This document shows positions 7,988 through 15,881 of a DNA stretch of 19,441 nucleotides, in pieces. The notes beneath the pieces were generated by a model. That model was not told the origin of the DNA. It was given only the letters and a program-made list of their open reading frames with translations, and did no database searches. The position numbers were made by a program, and so were the translations under genes. Position 1 is the stretch's first letter, and each line of letters begins with the position of its first letter. This stretch comes from Pseudomonadota bacterium (GTDB lineage Bacteria > Myxococcota > UBA9042 > PHBI01): NCBI GenBank assembly GCA_005772945.1, contig SXIE01000275.1:1-19441 (forward strand). The letters are read 5' to 3'.

Positions 7988-9580
7988 TCACTTCATCGCG
8001 AGCGCCGCCAGCGCTCCATTCCCCAGATGCGCCCCGCCACCCGGGTGGGTCGATCCGCCGCCCAGATAGAGCCCCGGAATGCTGGTCGCATAACGTCCGG
8101 CCGCAATCGCCGGCCGGAACGACACGAGCTGATCCGGCGCGTGCTCGCCATGCCAGAGGTGCCCCTGCGACACGCCGAACTCCGCCGCGATGTCGGCCGG
8201 CGACCAGACGCGCAGGCCCACAATCCGCGCCGGCGCGGTCGGACAAACGCGCCCCAGGGCCTCCACCACGCGCGCCCCGAAAAGCGCCCGCGCCTCGTCC
8301 GTCCAGCCCCCCGCGATGTCGAACGCGGCCGCATGCGCATGCACCTGCACGACCGCGCCACCTGCGCCACCCGGCGGCGCGAGGCTCGGATCCGCGACCG
8401 ACGGCACGCGCACGTCGAGCACCGGCCGCTCGGCCATCGCGCGGTACTTCGCCGCGTCCCACGCGCGCTCGACCTCGTCCAACGTGTCGCCCGTCCGGAG
8501 CGCCGCCACGGTCGTGCCGGCCCGCGTCTCGAGCGGCCCCGAGAGCGCAAGCCAGACGACGCCCGTCGCGCCGCGCATGCGATAGAAGCGCGCCGCATCG
8601 CCGAGCGCCAGCGGCACCGCCGGCGGCCCGATCAGCGCCGCGAACGTCTTCTTCGGATCGAGCGTCGAGAGCACGGTCCGCGTCGGGATCACCTCGCCGA
8701 CCCCATCCCCCCAGTCGCCGCCGACCCCATCCCCCCCACGCACCTCGACACCCGTCACGCCGCCGTCCGCCTCGCGGCCGCCGCAGACGATCCGGGTCAC
8801 GCGCGTGCCGCTGCGCAGCTCGACACCGGCAGCCCGCGCAGCCGCTTCGAGAGCCGTCGCCAAGGCGGCAGGCCCCCCGACGACCTCGTCACCGGCGAGC
8901 GCCTCGCGCAAGAGCCCATGCACCGCCGTATGCGCCGACCAAGGGCCGGTGAACGCCCCCTCGAGCGCGCCGATCGCCAAGCCTGCCCGCAGCCGCTCGG
9001 TCTCCAAGCGATCGCGCATCCAGTCCGCGACCGCCATCGGTGCGACGCGCATGAGCTCGGTCATCGCCTCGCCGCCGAGCCGACGGACGGCCCAGCCGGT
9101 CTTGAGCAGCGACCACAGCGAATCGCGCACCGAGAGCGGCGCCCGATCCATGATGCGCGTGACGACCGGCCGCACCTTCTGCGCGAACGCGACGAGCCCC
9201 GCGTAACCCTCGCGATCGGCCGCCGTCACTGCGCCCGCGAGCCCATCCGCCACGCCCTCGCGCACCCGGATCTCCTCGGGCCCACCCTCACCGGACGCGA
9301 GCACCAGCTCCGGCCGCGCCACGCGCGCTAATTGGAGTCCCAAGGATTCCACGACCCACGGCCTGACCCGGCTCGCATCGAGGAGGAGCCCCGGCGCCCG
9401 GTACCCCGGATGGAACTCCATGCCCGCGGCGAGCCCGCCGAAGCTCGGGCGCGCCTCGACGAGCGTCACACGCTTGCCTTGACGTGCAAGCATCGCGGCG
9501 GCCGTCAGCCCGTTCAAGCCGCCGCCGATGACCACGATCCGCCCGTCTTTCTCATTCCGCCCGGCCGCGCCCGCGCTCAT
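7988..9580 (-). CDS. FAD-dependent oxidoreductase, CrtI/phytoene desaturase-like
   Basis: A 530-residue flavoprotein of the amine oxidase/phytoene desaturase superfamily. The FAD-binding Rossmann motif is VVIGGGLNGL (residues 17-25), followed by the usual acidic end of beta2 (VTLVEARPSFGG). The C-terminal dinucleotide-binding segment reads GLYLGGGSTHPGGGAHLGNG. The ATG at 9580 overlaps the TGA of the upstream paralogue (ATGA) and follows a strong AGGGGG Shine-Dalgarno; the longer open frame to 9667 overlaps that gene and is less likely. It is the last gene of a three-gene minus-strand operon with a second FAD oxidoreductase and a GcvT-type protein. Substrate is unknown. There is no phytoene synthase or other carotenoid gene nearby, so a carotenoid role is only one possibility. 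A 24-bp in-frame duplication lies near the middle. Confidence 0.88.
   Translation of the reverse strand: MSAGAAGRNEKDGRIVVIGGGLNGLTAAAMLARQGKRVTLVEARPSFGGLAAGMEFHPGYRAPGLLLDASRVRPWVVESLGLQLARVARPELVLASGEGGPEEIRVREGVADGLAGAVTAADREGYAGLVAFAQKVRPVVTRIMDRAPLSVRDSLWSLLKTGWAVRRLGGEAMTELMRVAPMAVADWMRDRLETERLRAGLAIGALEGAFTGPWSAHTAVHGLLREALAGDEVVGGPAALATALEAAARAAGVELRSGTRVTRIVCGGREADGGVTGVEVRGGDGVGGDWGDGVGEVIPTRTVLSTLDPKKTFAALIGPPAVPLALGDAARFYRMRGATGVVWLALSGPLETRAGTTVAALRTGDTLDEVERAWDAAKYRAMAERPVLDVRVPSVADPSLAPPGGAGGAVVQVHAHAAAFDIAGGWTDEARALFGARVVEALGRVCPTAPARIVGLRVWSPADIAAEFGVSQGHLWHGEHAPDQLVSFRPAIAAGRYATSIPGLYLGGGSTHPGGGAHLGNGALAALAMK
8696..8737 (-). repeat. In-frame 24-bp-period direct duplication in a flavoprotein gene
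   Basis: The 18-bp word GCCGACCCCATCCCCCCA occurs at 8696-8713 and 8720-8737. On the coding strand it gives GDGVGGDW followed by GDGVGEV, a Gly/Asp-rich surface-loop-like insertion. The perfect copies suggest a recent slippage event. Confidence 0.85.
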
Positions 9581-11229
9581 ACCGCCCCCTCTTTGAGCAT
9601 GCGCAGCGCCGCGAGTTGCCCCGGCGCGCCCATGATGCCGCCGCCCGGATGCGTCCCGCTCGCACACATCCAGAGGTTCTTCACCGGCGTCGCGTACCTC
9701 GCGAACTTAGGCGCGGGCCGGAGGAAGAAGAGCTGCTCGAGCGAGAGCTCGCCATGGAAGATGTTGCCTTCCGTGAGGCCGAATTCCTTCTCCATGTCCC
9801 AGGGCGTGAGCACCTGGCGGAAGAGGATTTTCTCTTTCAGATCCGGCATGTACTCGGCCAGCGTGTCGACCACGTCGTCGCCGAACTGCTCGCGCTTGGC
9901 CGGCCACTGATCGGCGCCGCCCTCGAGTTGGTACGGCGCGTACTGCACGAAGCACGAGAGGATATGCTTGCCGGGAGGCGCAACCGACGGATCGGTCAGC
10001 GACGGGAAGACCGCGTTGATGTAGGGCCGGCGCGACCAACGCCCGTACTTGGCGTCGTCGTACGCGCGCTCCAGGTAGTCGATCGACGGCGCGATCGCGA
10101 TGTCGCCGCGGACGTGCAGTCCGTCGCCCGGGCGACACGTGAAGGTCGGCAGGCTGTCGAGCGCCAGGTTCACCTTGCCGCTCGAGCCGCGCATGCGATA
10201 CCGCTGGATCTGGCTCACGAACTCGCTCGGAAGGTGCTCCTTGCCGACGAGCCCGAGGAAGGTCAGGTGCGGATCGACGCCCGACACGACGGCCTTGGCG
10301 GTGAGTTCGCGGCCGTCCTGCAGGACCACCCCGGTCGCGCGCCCGTTCTTCATGAGGACGCGCTCGACGCCCGCGTTGACCTCGATCTCGGCGCCGAGCG
10401 CGCGGGCCGATGCGGCAATGGCCAGCGAGATCCCGCCGGTCCCGCCCTTCGAGAATCCCCACGCCCGGAACGCCCCGTCGATCTCGCCCATATAATGGTG
10501 CAAGAGGACGTAGGCGGTCCCGGGTGAGCGCACGCCGAGGTACGTCCCGATGATGCCCGAGCAGGCCATCGGCGCCTTGAGGCGGTCGCTCTCGAACCAC
10601 TCGTCGAGGAAGTCGGCCGAGCTCATCGTCATCATTTTGATGAAGCGCGCGAGCTCGGCATCGCTCATGCCGCGGATCCGTCCGCCCAGGTCCTTCAGCG
10701 ACCGCAGCTCGAACGGATTGAACGACGTCGGATCGGGCGGGACCACGTCGATGATCGGCTTCACGAACTTCGACATCCGCCCCATCGACTTGCCGAAGCG
10801 CGGATAGAGCTCGGCGTCGCGCGGACTGAAGCGCGCGATCTCACGACGGTTCGCATCCCCGTCGGGACCGCGCACCAGGCCGGGCCCATCGAGGTGCGGC
10901 GTAAAGCTCGACTCGAGCGGCAGGATCGCAAGGCCATGCCGCGGCAGCTCCAGGTCCCGGATGATCTGCGGACGGAGCAGGCTCACGACGTAGCTGCACA
11001 CCGAGAACGTGAAGCCCGGATAGAGCTCCTCGGAGACGGCGGCGCCGCCCAGGACATGGCGCTTCTCGAGGACCTTCACGCGCCGGCCGGCCTTCGCCAG
11101 ATACGCCGCGCACACCAGGCCATTGTGACCGCCGCCGATGATGATCGCGTCGTAGGCCTCTCGCGAAGAGCGCGAAGCGCTTGCCCGCGAGGAATCAGAT
11201 CCACCTTGCTTGCTTGTCGGTGCAACCAT
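9577..11229 (-). CDS. FAD-dependent oxidoreductase, PYROXD2-like
   Basis: A 550-residue flavoprotein closely resembling PYROXD2 and related phytoene-desaturase-like proteins. A Ser/Arg-rich N-terminal stretch of about 22 residues precedes the FAD Rossmann motif IIIGGGHNGLVCAAYLAKAG (30-48). The family blocks EKRHVLGGAAVSEELYPGF and YVVSLLRPQIIRDLELPRHG follow. The C-terminal motif is WMCASGTHPGGGIMGAPGQLAA. The ATG at 11229 has a clear AGGAG Shine-Dalgarno and starts 2 bp after the stop of the GcvT-type gene; its own stop overlaps the next gene's start. The CrtI-like gene downstream is a distant paralogue, so the operon encodes two related flavoproteins that could act in sequence or as a heteromer. 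The reaction is unknown; oxidation or desaturation of a hydrophobic or N-methyl substrate is only inference. Confidence 0.9.
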   Translation of the reverse strand: MVAPTSKQGGSDSSRASASRSSREAYDAIIIGGGHNGLVCAAYLAKAGRRVKVLEKRHVLGGAAVSEELYPGFTFSVCSYVVSLLRPQIIRDLELPRHGLAILPLESSFTPHLDGPGLVRGPDGDANRREIARFSPRDAELYPRFGKSMGRMSKFVKPIIDVVPPDPTSFNPFELRSLKDLGGRIRGMSDAELARFIKMMTMSSADFLDEWFESDRLKAPMACSGIIGTYLGVRSPGTAYVLLHHYMGEIDGAFRAWGFSKGGTGGISLAIAASARALGAEIEVNAGVERVLMKNGRATGVVLQDGRELTAKAVVSGVDPHLTFLGLVGKEHLPSEFVSQIQRYRMRGSSGKVNLALDSLPTFTCRPGDGLHVRGDIAIAPSIDYLERAYDDAKYGRWSRRPYINAVFPSLTDPSVAPPGKHILSCFVQYAPYQLEGGADQWPAKREQFGDDVVDTLAEYMPDLKEKILFRQVLTPWDMEKEFGLTEGNIFHGELSLEQLFFLRPAPKFARYATPVKNLWMCASGTHPGGGIMGAPGQLAALRMLKEGAV

Positions 11230-11231
11230 CG

Positions 11232-12437
11232 TCAGCTCCTCTTCCGCGGCGGGTCGTAGAACGGAAGCGCCGTGACGATGGCCGGGACGCGCGCGCGCTC
11301 CCAGTCCGCCAGGATCTCGATGTCGAGCTCGGTGCCCGGCGCCGCGACCTCGGTGAAGACCGATCCGAGCGCCAGGTTCTGCTTGAGGATTGGCGACCAG
11401 GCCCCCGAGCTCGCGTAGCCGACCTGCTTCATGCCCCGATACAAGGGAATCCGCTGGCGCCAGGCCGCCGTCGGCAAGGCCGGCGGGAGATCGTGCCGCT
11501 CGAAGGCTCTCTCCAACGCGACCCAATCGATGACGAGCCCGACGAAGGCCCACGGCGAACCGCGCTGCTTCTCGGCCACGAGCGCGCGCTGTCCGATGAA
11601 TGGCCCGCGATCCAGGTCGACCGTCCACGCGAGCCCGAGCTCGTAGGGCGAGCTGAGGTGCGCCGGGTGCACCGTGTCGAGCGCCGAGTGGTAATCGCAC
11701 CCTTGGAGAATGTAGCCCGCCTCGATGCGCGTGATGTCGAGTGCGTCGAGTCCGATGGGCCAGATCCCATGCGGCTTTCCGGCGCGCATCAGCGCATCCC
11801 ACAGCGCCGGCGCGTGCGCCGTCTCGCACCAGAGTTCGTACCCCAGATCGCCGGTGTAACCCGTGCGCGAGATCGTGAACGGCGCCCGCGAACCCTTGTC
11901 GCACTCTGCAAACGTCGCGTCGGCCCACCCGAAGTACTTGAGCGTCTCCAGCTTCGGGTCGCTCACGGCCGCCAAGATCGCCCGCGAGGTCGGCCCCTGC
12001 AGCGCCAGCGCCGCGAGCTCGCCCGACCTGTCCAGAACCTCCACCGCGAACCCGCCGGCGTTGCGCGCGAGCCAGCCATACGCGGGCGACGCCGACGTCA
12101 GCCGCCACGCCTCGGGCCCGAGCCGCCAGCACGTGCCGTCGTCGAGCACCTTGCCGTCGTCATCGCACCAGCACGCGTACGCGATGCGCCCGACCTTCAG
12201 CTTGGACGCCGGTCGGGTCAGGACATAGTCGAGGAAGCGCCCCGCATCGGGTCCGCGCACGTCGACCTTGAAGAGCGGCGAGACATCGAGCAGGCCTGCG
12301 CCTTGGCGAATTGCGTTGTATTCGCGCTCGGGGCTCGCGTCGAAATGACGGACCGCCAGATACCCGGACCAGTGCTTCCACGCATGGCTCGTGCAAAGTG
12401 GCGCTGTCCGCGAATAGAACGGAGTCGGAAGCGGCAT
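11232..12437 (-). CDS. Aminomethyltransferase (GcvT)-family folate-binding protein
   Basis: A GcvT-fold protein of 401 residues. T-proteins transfer one-carbon units to tetrahydrofolate. Visible signatures include EYNAIRQGAGLLDVSPLFKVDVRGPDA near the N-terminus, CDDDGKVLDDG with the conserved acidic pair in the position of the T-protein catalytic Asp, LALQGP, RTGYTGDLGYELW (the family RTGYTGE-like block) and a C-terminal barrel ending VPAIVTALPFYDP. There is no lipoyl H-protein or P-protein gene in the window, so the classic glycine cleavage role is unlikely; a demethylase-type or other C1-transfer role beside the two flavoproteins fits better. Start choice: the ATG at 12437 gives MPLPTPFYSRTAPL, which fits related N-termini as I recall them. 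An ATG at 12497 adds 20 residues. Neither has a good Shine-Dalgarno. Confidence 0.87.
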   Translation of the reverse strand: MPLPTPFYSRTAPLCTSHAWKHWSGYLAVRHFDASPEREYNAIRQGAGLLDVSPLFKVDVRGPDAGRFLDYVLTRPASKLKVGRIAYACWCDDDGKVLDDGTCWRLGPEAWRLTSASPAYGWLARNAGGFAVEVLDRSGELAALALQGPTSRAILAAVSDPKLETLKYFGWADATFAECDKGSRAPFTISRTGYTGDLGYELWCETAHAPALWDALMRAGKPHGIWPIGLDALDITRIEAGYILQGCDYHSALDTVHPAHLSSPYELGLAWTVDLDRGPFIGQRALVAEKQRGSPWAFVGLVIDWVALERAFERHDLPPALPTAAWRQRIPLYRGMKQVGYASSGAWSPILKQNLALGSVFTEVAAPGTELDIEILADWERARVPAIVTALPFYDPPRKRS

Positions 12438-12497
12438 GGGGCGGATGCTGTCGCGAGGCGCCGCGGGCGTCAACGCCTTCCGCGCTGCGATCGCCAT

Positions 12498-13000
12498 CAG
12501 TTTGATGCACGCTCCCGTTCATTTTGGTGAAGCCCGGGTCCTCTTAGCGCAAATTCGCCGACGCGATTCGACGCCGTTGGCGATGCTCCATCGGGCCTCC
12601 GCGACGTCTTTCCAAGCGCCTATGCGCCCGATCGCAGCGGCGATTTCGGGCGCGCATCGGCGCATCGATTTCGACTCGGATCGGATCGCGCATTGTCTGG
12701 CCGCGTCAGGTCTCCAACCTGAGACCAGCTTTCGCTCCCTGAACGAGCTGTGGGCCTCGCCTGAGGCTCTCAACTGCCAGAGTGTCATTCGTTTCTTCGT
12801 ACTCCACGCGCGTGCGGAATTGCGAGTTTCACTCCTGCGGATCTCCATCGAGGTCTCGCGCTTCGGCGAATGCACTCTCCCTGCGAACCAGCGCGGGGAC
12901 GGTGAGCTCGCGCACGCCTGAACTAGCGGGTCTGCGGGAGTGCAACTACGTCGGCTCGCTGCCGACGATGTCTTCCCTCGCTTCTTCGGAGGAGCCATCC
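12498..13000. other. Long intergenic region of lower GC with no convincing gene
   Basis: This roughly 500 bp separates divergent genes and is visibly AT-richer than its surroundings. Open frames exist on both strands. The best is plus-strand ATG 12505 to 12921 (138 codons); over its second half, G+C by codon position falls in a coding-like order (third highest, second lowest). It lacks a Shine-Dalgarno and any family resemblance, so it could be a decayed or unknown gene. Two hairpins are visible: GGTCTC-N6-GAGACC (12709-12726) and CGTCGGC-TCGCT-GCCGACG (12949-12967), the latter about 35 bp before the next start codon. The region must hold the promoters of both flanking transcripts, but I see no clear -35/-10 pair. 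Confidence 0.5.
12949..12967. promoter_or_regulatory. Perfect 7-bp inverted repeat in the leader of the outer-membrane protein gene
   Basis: CGTCGGC-TCGCT-GCCGACG lies 34 bp upstream of ATG 13001 and 21 bp upstream of its Shine-Dalgarno. It could be an operator or a leader hairpin. No regulator gene is nearby. Confidence 0.35.
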
Positions 13001-13711
13001 ATGAAGTCCTTTATCGGTATTCTCTCGTCGTTGGCAGTCATTGCCGCCCCCACGCTCGCTCACGCGGATGAGCCGCGCTCCACGAACCCGCAGCCTATCG
13101 CGGAGACACAGCCTGGTCCGCTGCCGCCGTCCCAGTCCGACGACGACCCCAAGCCGGTCGTCCCGATGCCGCTCCAGCCCCCGGGCGGCGTCGTCGAGCA
13201 GGCCGGCATCGGTGGTGTCACGTCGTACGCCCGTTCGGGCGTCGTCGAGCTCGGCGGATCGCTCTCACTTGCCGCGGCGACGGACTACTTCCGGTTCTCC
13301 CTGCAGCCCTCGGTGGGTTGGTTCATCATCGACAACGTCGAACTCTCGGGACTCCTCGGGCTCTCGTATGTGAGCGTCTCGTCCAAGAACGCCGCGGGCG
13401 TCAAAGAGACGGCCACCCAGACGCTGTTCTCGCTCCTGATCGAGCCGAGCGTGCACATTCCGTTCACGCGCAGCGTCTTCGGTTTCCTCGGGCTCGGCAT
13501 GGGTCTGTCGTATGCGAGCGGCGGCAATGGTGTCGGATTCGCGCTCAAGCCGCGCTTGGGCATCAATGTGATGGTGGGGCGCTCGGGTATCTTGAGCCCG
13601 GCCGTCTACGTCGAGTACTCCACGCACTCGGCGCTCCAGACCAGCGCGGGGACGCTTCTCCAGGTGAGCTTCGGGTACGGCCTGAACATCGGCTACACGG
13701 TCATGTGGTGA
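13001..13711 (+). CDS. Outer-membrane beta-barrel protein
   Basis: A 236-residue exported protein. ATG 13001 has a strong GGAGGAG Shine-Dalgarno at 12988-12994. The signal peptide is MKSFIGILSSLAVIAAPTLAHA with likely cleavage before DEP. A Pro-rich linker (about residues 25-65) leads to a region of alternating polar and hydrophobic strands with aromatic girdle residues (DYFRFSLQPSVGWFII, LFSLLIEPSVHIPF, GFALKPRLGINVMV, LLQVSFGYGLNIGYTVMW). The protein ends in Trp, as expected of a BAM-recognised C-terminal strand. Size and strand count suggest a barrel of about eight strands, of the OmpA-like/OmpW-like small-barrel type. Function (porin, adhesin or structural) cannot be told. It stands alone, with its own leader and a hairpin beyond its stop. 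Confidence 0.87.
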   Translation: MKSFIGILSSLAVIAAPTLAHADEPRSTNPQPIAETQPGPLPPSQSDDDPKPVVPMPLQPPGGVVEQAGIGGVTSYARSGVVELGGSLSLAAATDYFRFSLQPSVGWFIIDNVELSGLLGLSYVSVSSKNAAGVKETATQTLFSLLIEPSVHIPFTRSVFGFLGLGMGLSYASGGNGVGFALKPRLGINVMVGRSGILSPAVYVEYSTHSALQTSAGTLLQVSFGYGLNIGYTVMW

Positions 13712-13736
13712 GGTGAGTGAGGTGAGCTGAGGGGGA

Positions 13737-13790
13737 CGTCGAGCACCGCGTCGGCGAGCGCGAATCGCACGCTCGCAACCGTGCTCGGCG
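13737..13790. terminator. Long interrupted hairpin between convergent genes
   Basis: An outer 10-bp stem (13737-13746 with 13781-13790, including one T-G wobble) encloses an inner 7-bp stem GCGAGCG/CGCTCGC (13754-13760 with 13770-13776). It sits in the 88-bp gap between the convergent stops of the barrel protein and the lipase-like gene. It probably acts as a bidirectional terminator or 3'-end stabiliser. There is no T-run. Confidence 0.55.
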
Positions 13791-13799
13791 TTCCCGAGG

Positions 13800-14468
13800 C
13801 TATCCCGACGCGTCCTGGGCGGCGAAGCGGCCCTCAGTCAGGAACGCCACGATCTGACGGCGCGCGAGCGCGTGATTCATGATCCAGGTGTGGCTCGCGG
13901 GCACGGTGGTGAAGGCCGCCGCGCCCGCCAATTCCGCCTCGGCGACGGTGACCGTGCCGTCGCTGGGGCCGTCGAACATCCGGCGCGTGACCCACGAGGT
14001 CGGGTTGCCGAACGCCCGCGCGCGCGTGCCGGCGATGATGCCGAAGGGCGCGCGTGGCGCAGGCCAGCGGGCCCACATCTCGGGCGCCCCGACCTCTAGA
14101 CCGGCCGGTCCGTAGAACCAGCGATAGAGCGGGTTCGTGGCGAACGCCGCGGCGACGGCGCTGCCGGCGTTGGGCGGCGCGAGCATGACGACGCGCTCCC
14201 ACGCGAGCGCCGGGTCCTGCATGTGTCGTACGAGGATGCCGCCGAGCGAGTGCGTGACGGCCGCGAGCGGCGCGGCTCCCAGCTCGGTCCGGATGCGCTT
14301 GGTCACGATGGCCGCGGCCTCGGCGATGGTCGCCGTGCGCGACGGATAGGTCATCGACCAGGTCGTGAACCCCGCCGTTCGGAGGAAGCGCGCAAGGCCG
14401 GCGAGCGACCCGCGGCGCCGCGCCAGGCCGTGAAGCAGGACCACTGTCGGCAGCGCCTTCGCCGTCAC
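13800..14468 (-). CDS. Alpha/beta hydrolase, lipase/esterase-like
   Basis: A 222-residue cytoplasmic alpha/beta hydrolase. The oxyanion-loop motif VVLLHGL (9-15) is followed by the nucleophile elbow VTHSLGG with Ser74, where Thr replaces the first Gly of GXSXG, as is common in this lipase subgroup. A likely acid is Asp170 in DGPSDGTVTVAEAEL, and a likely catalytic His is His193 in PASHTWIMNH. The SDGTV segment followed by an SHxxIM-type His block is typical of PGAP1/SERAC1-like and bacterial EstA-type lipases acting on ester or acyl-lipid substrates. The GTG start at 14468 overlaps the TGA of the acyltransferase gene (GTGA) with a GGAGG Shine-Dalgarno just upstream, so the two are translated together. 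An acyltransferase and a lipase in one operon suggest lipid remodelling. An in-frame open extension beyond 14468 runs through the acyltransferase gene and is not real. Confidence 0.87.
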   Translation of the reverse strand: MTAKALPTVVLLHGLARRRGSLAGLARFLRTAGFTTWSMTYPSRTATIAEAAAIVTKRIRTELGAAPLAAVTHSLGGILVRHMQDPALAWERVVMLAPPNAGSAVAAAFATNPLYRWFYGPAGLEVGAPEMWARWPAPRAPFGIIAGTRARAFGNPTSWVTRRMFDGPSDGTVTVAEAELAGAAAFTTVPASHTWIMNHALARRQIVAFLTEGRFAAQDASG

Positions 14469-15835
14469 TCGCGGTCCTCCAGGATGGCCGTGGCAGCGCG
14501 AGGGAAGAGCGGCGTCATGTCGCTCGGGCGCAGCGCGTCGACCAGCGCGATGACCTCGTTCGCGAGCGCCGCGCGTTCGACCCGCAGCGCCTCGAGCTCG
14601 CGCTCGAGCGTCAGGGCGCGCACGAAACGCGAGAGTCCCCGACGCAACGTCACGAAGTGATCGAGCACGCGCAGGGTCGCGAGCCCCGAGATAGGCAGCG
14701 CTGCCAGCCCGAGGAGCGCCCAGCCGATCCCCTGCGTCAGCGCGATCCAGGCCAGGAGCGCCGCGTAGCCGACCACCGTCAGGAGCAGCCCCGCCACGAG
14801 CTTGGTCGTCGCGACCACGTCCTTGCGCGGCGTGAGCGTGCGTCCGGCGACCGCCGCGAGGACCCCGACCGGCGCGTGCAAGACGGCTCCGGGCAGCGCC
14901 AGTGGCATCCACACGAGCAGGACCAGCAGCGTCTGGACGACCCGCCACGCGACCGCCCCTAGACCGAGCGGTCTACGCAGATCGCGATCGGTGACGCCCG
15001 CGTCCTCGCAGCGCTCGACGAACGCGCCGACGCGCGGGAGCAGCGCCTGGACGCGCGGGTCGCCCTGGACGTGCGGGTAGACCGCATTGAACCGGCGCGC
15101 GAGCTCGTTCCGCTCGGCCGGCGCGACGGTCGCCGGCTGGTACAGGCGCCGCACGGCATCGAGCGCGCGCAGCGTCTCCCAGTCCTCGGCATTGACGGTG
15201 ACCTGGCGCAGCGCAGCGTCGAGGCGCTCGGTCAGCGCACGCGCCTCGGCCTGCGGATCGGCCTGCCAGCGCGCGACTGCCGCCGCATCGATAGGAAGGG
15301 GCGTGCCGTAGCGGATGAGCGCGCGACTGCGAAAGCGCTTGGACTGCGTGAAGGTCAGGCCCGTCGGGATGACCTGAAGCGTGGGCGCTCTCTCCGCGGC
15401 CCCGAGCGCGAGCCGTGCCGTCCCCGTCTTGAGGCGCGCGAGTTGCGACTGGTCGTGCGAGAGGCCTTCGGGGAAGATCCCGACCGCGCCGCCGCTGGCG
15501 AGCCGCGCGAACATCGCGTCGAAGGCCTGGGCGTTCGCGTCGCCGCCGGCTTTCTCGCCGTGGTCCTCGCGCCGCGCGATCGGGACGGCCCCGAGCGCGC
15601 GCAGGATCCCGCGGAGCAGCCAGTTCTTGAAGAGCACATCCTTGGCCGCAAACGACAGGACGCGCCCCGAGGTGGTCAGGATGAGCACCGGATCAATGAG
15701 CGAGTTCGGGTGGTTACCGGCGAAGACGACCGGCCCGCTGGCGGGCACGTTCTCGCGGCCGACGACCGCGACGTGGCGGAAGAAGACGTGAGTCGCGAGC
15801 CCGAGCAGCCATCGGATCAGCCGGTAGATCCACAC
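14465..15835 (-). CDS. PlsC-type glycerolipid acyltransferase with C-terminal membrane segments
   Basis: A 456-residue 1-acyl-glycerol-3-phosphate/glycerol-3-phosphate acyltransferase-like protein that would transfer acyl chains to a lysophospholipid or glycerol phosphate at the inner membrane. Motif I is GNHPNSLIDP (His42 and Asp48, spaced HX5D as in eukaryotic-type GPATs such as Gat1/Sct1). Motif III is GIFPEGLSHD (119-128). Motif IV-like VIPTGLTF is at 155-162. Beyond the enzyme domain (about 1-235), residues 297-325, 344-366 and 370-388 are strongly hydrophobic membrane segments, followed by a short coiled-coil-like stretch (405-435). This longer layout is more like GPAT/Gat family proteins than the 240-residue PlsC. 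The start is GTG 15835 with a weak GGGTAAG upstream. Its stop overlaps the lipase start. Confidence 0.9.
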   Translation of the reverse strand: MWIYRLIRWLLGLATHVFFRHVAVVGRENVPASGPVVFAGNHPNSLIDPVLILTTSGRVLSFAAKDVLFKNWLLRGILRALGAVPIARREDHGEKAGGDANAQAFDAMFARLASGGAVGIFPEGLSHDQSQLARLKTGTARLALGAAERAPTLQVIPTGLTFTQSKRFRSRALIRYGTPLPIDAAAVARWQADPQAEARALTERLDAALRQVTVNAEDWETLRALDAVRRLYQPATVAPAERNELARRFNAVYPHVQGDPRVQALLPRVGAFVERCEDAGVTDRDLRRPLGLGAVAWRVVQTLLVLLVWMPLALPGAVLHAPVGVLAAVAGRTLTPRKDVVATTKLVAGLLLTVVGYAALLAWIALTQGIGWALLGLAALPISGLATLRVLDHFVTLRRGLSRFVRALTLERELEALRVERAALANEVIALVDALRPSDMTPLFPRAATAILEDRE

Positions 15836-15881
15836 GCCGTGAGCTTACCCCAGGGTGTCCACGCCCGCACCTCGTGCGCTG

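Noticed and set aside
6779..9331. An 850-codon plus-strand open frame spanning the end of the second cytochrome and the CrtI-like gene
   Set aside because: It crosses two convergent genes with clear family motifs and consists of Arg-rich low-information sequence.
7988..11229. Carotenoid biosynthesis cluster
   Set aside because: The two flavoproteins are phytoene-desaturase-like, but no phytoene synthase, cyclase or prenyltransferase gene is present and one is closer to PYROXD2.
12519..12998. A 159-codon minus-strand open frame in the low-GC gap
   Set aside because: Its codon-position composition is in the wrong order for coding (first position lower than second), and the translation is Arg/Ser-rich without a domain.
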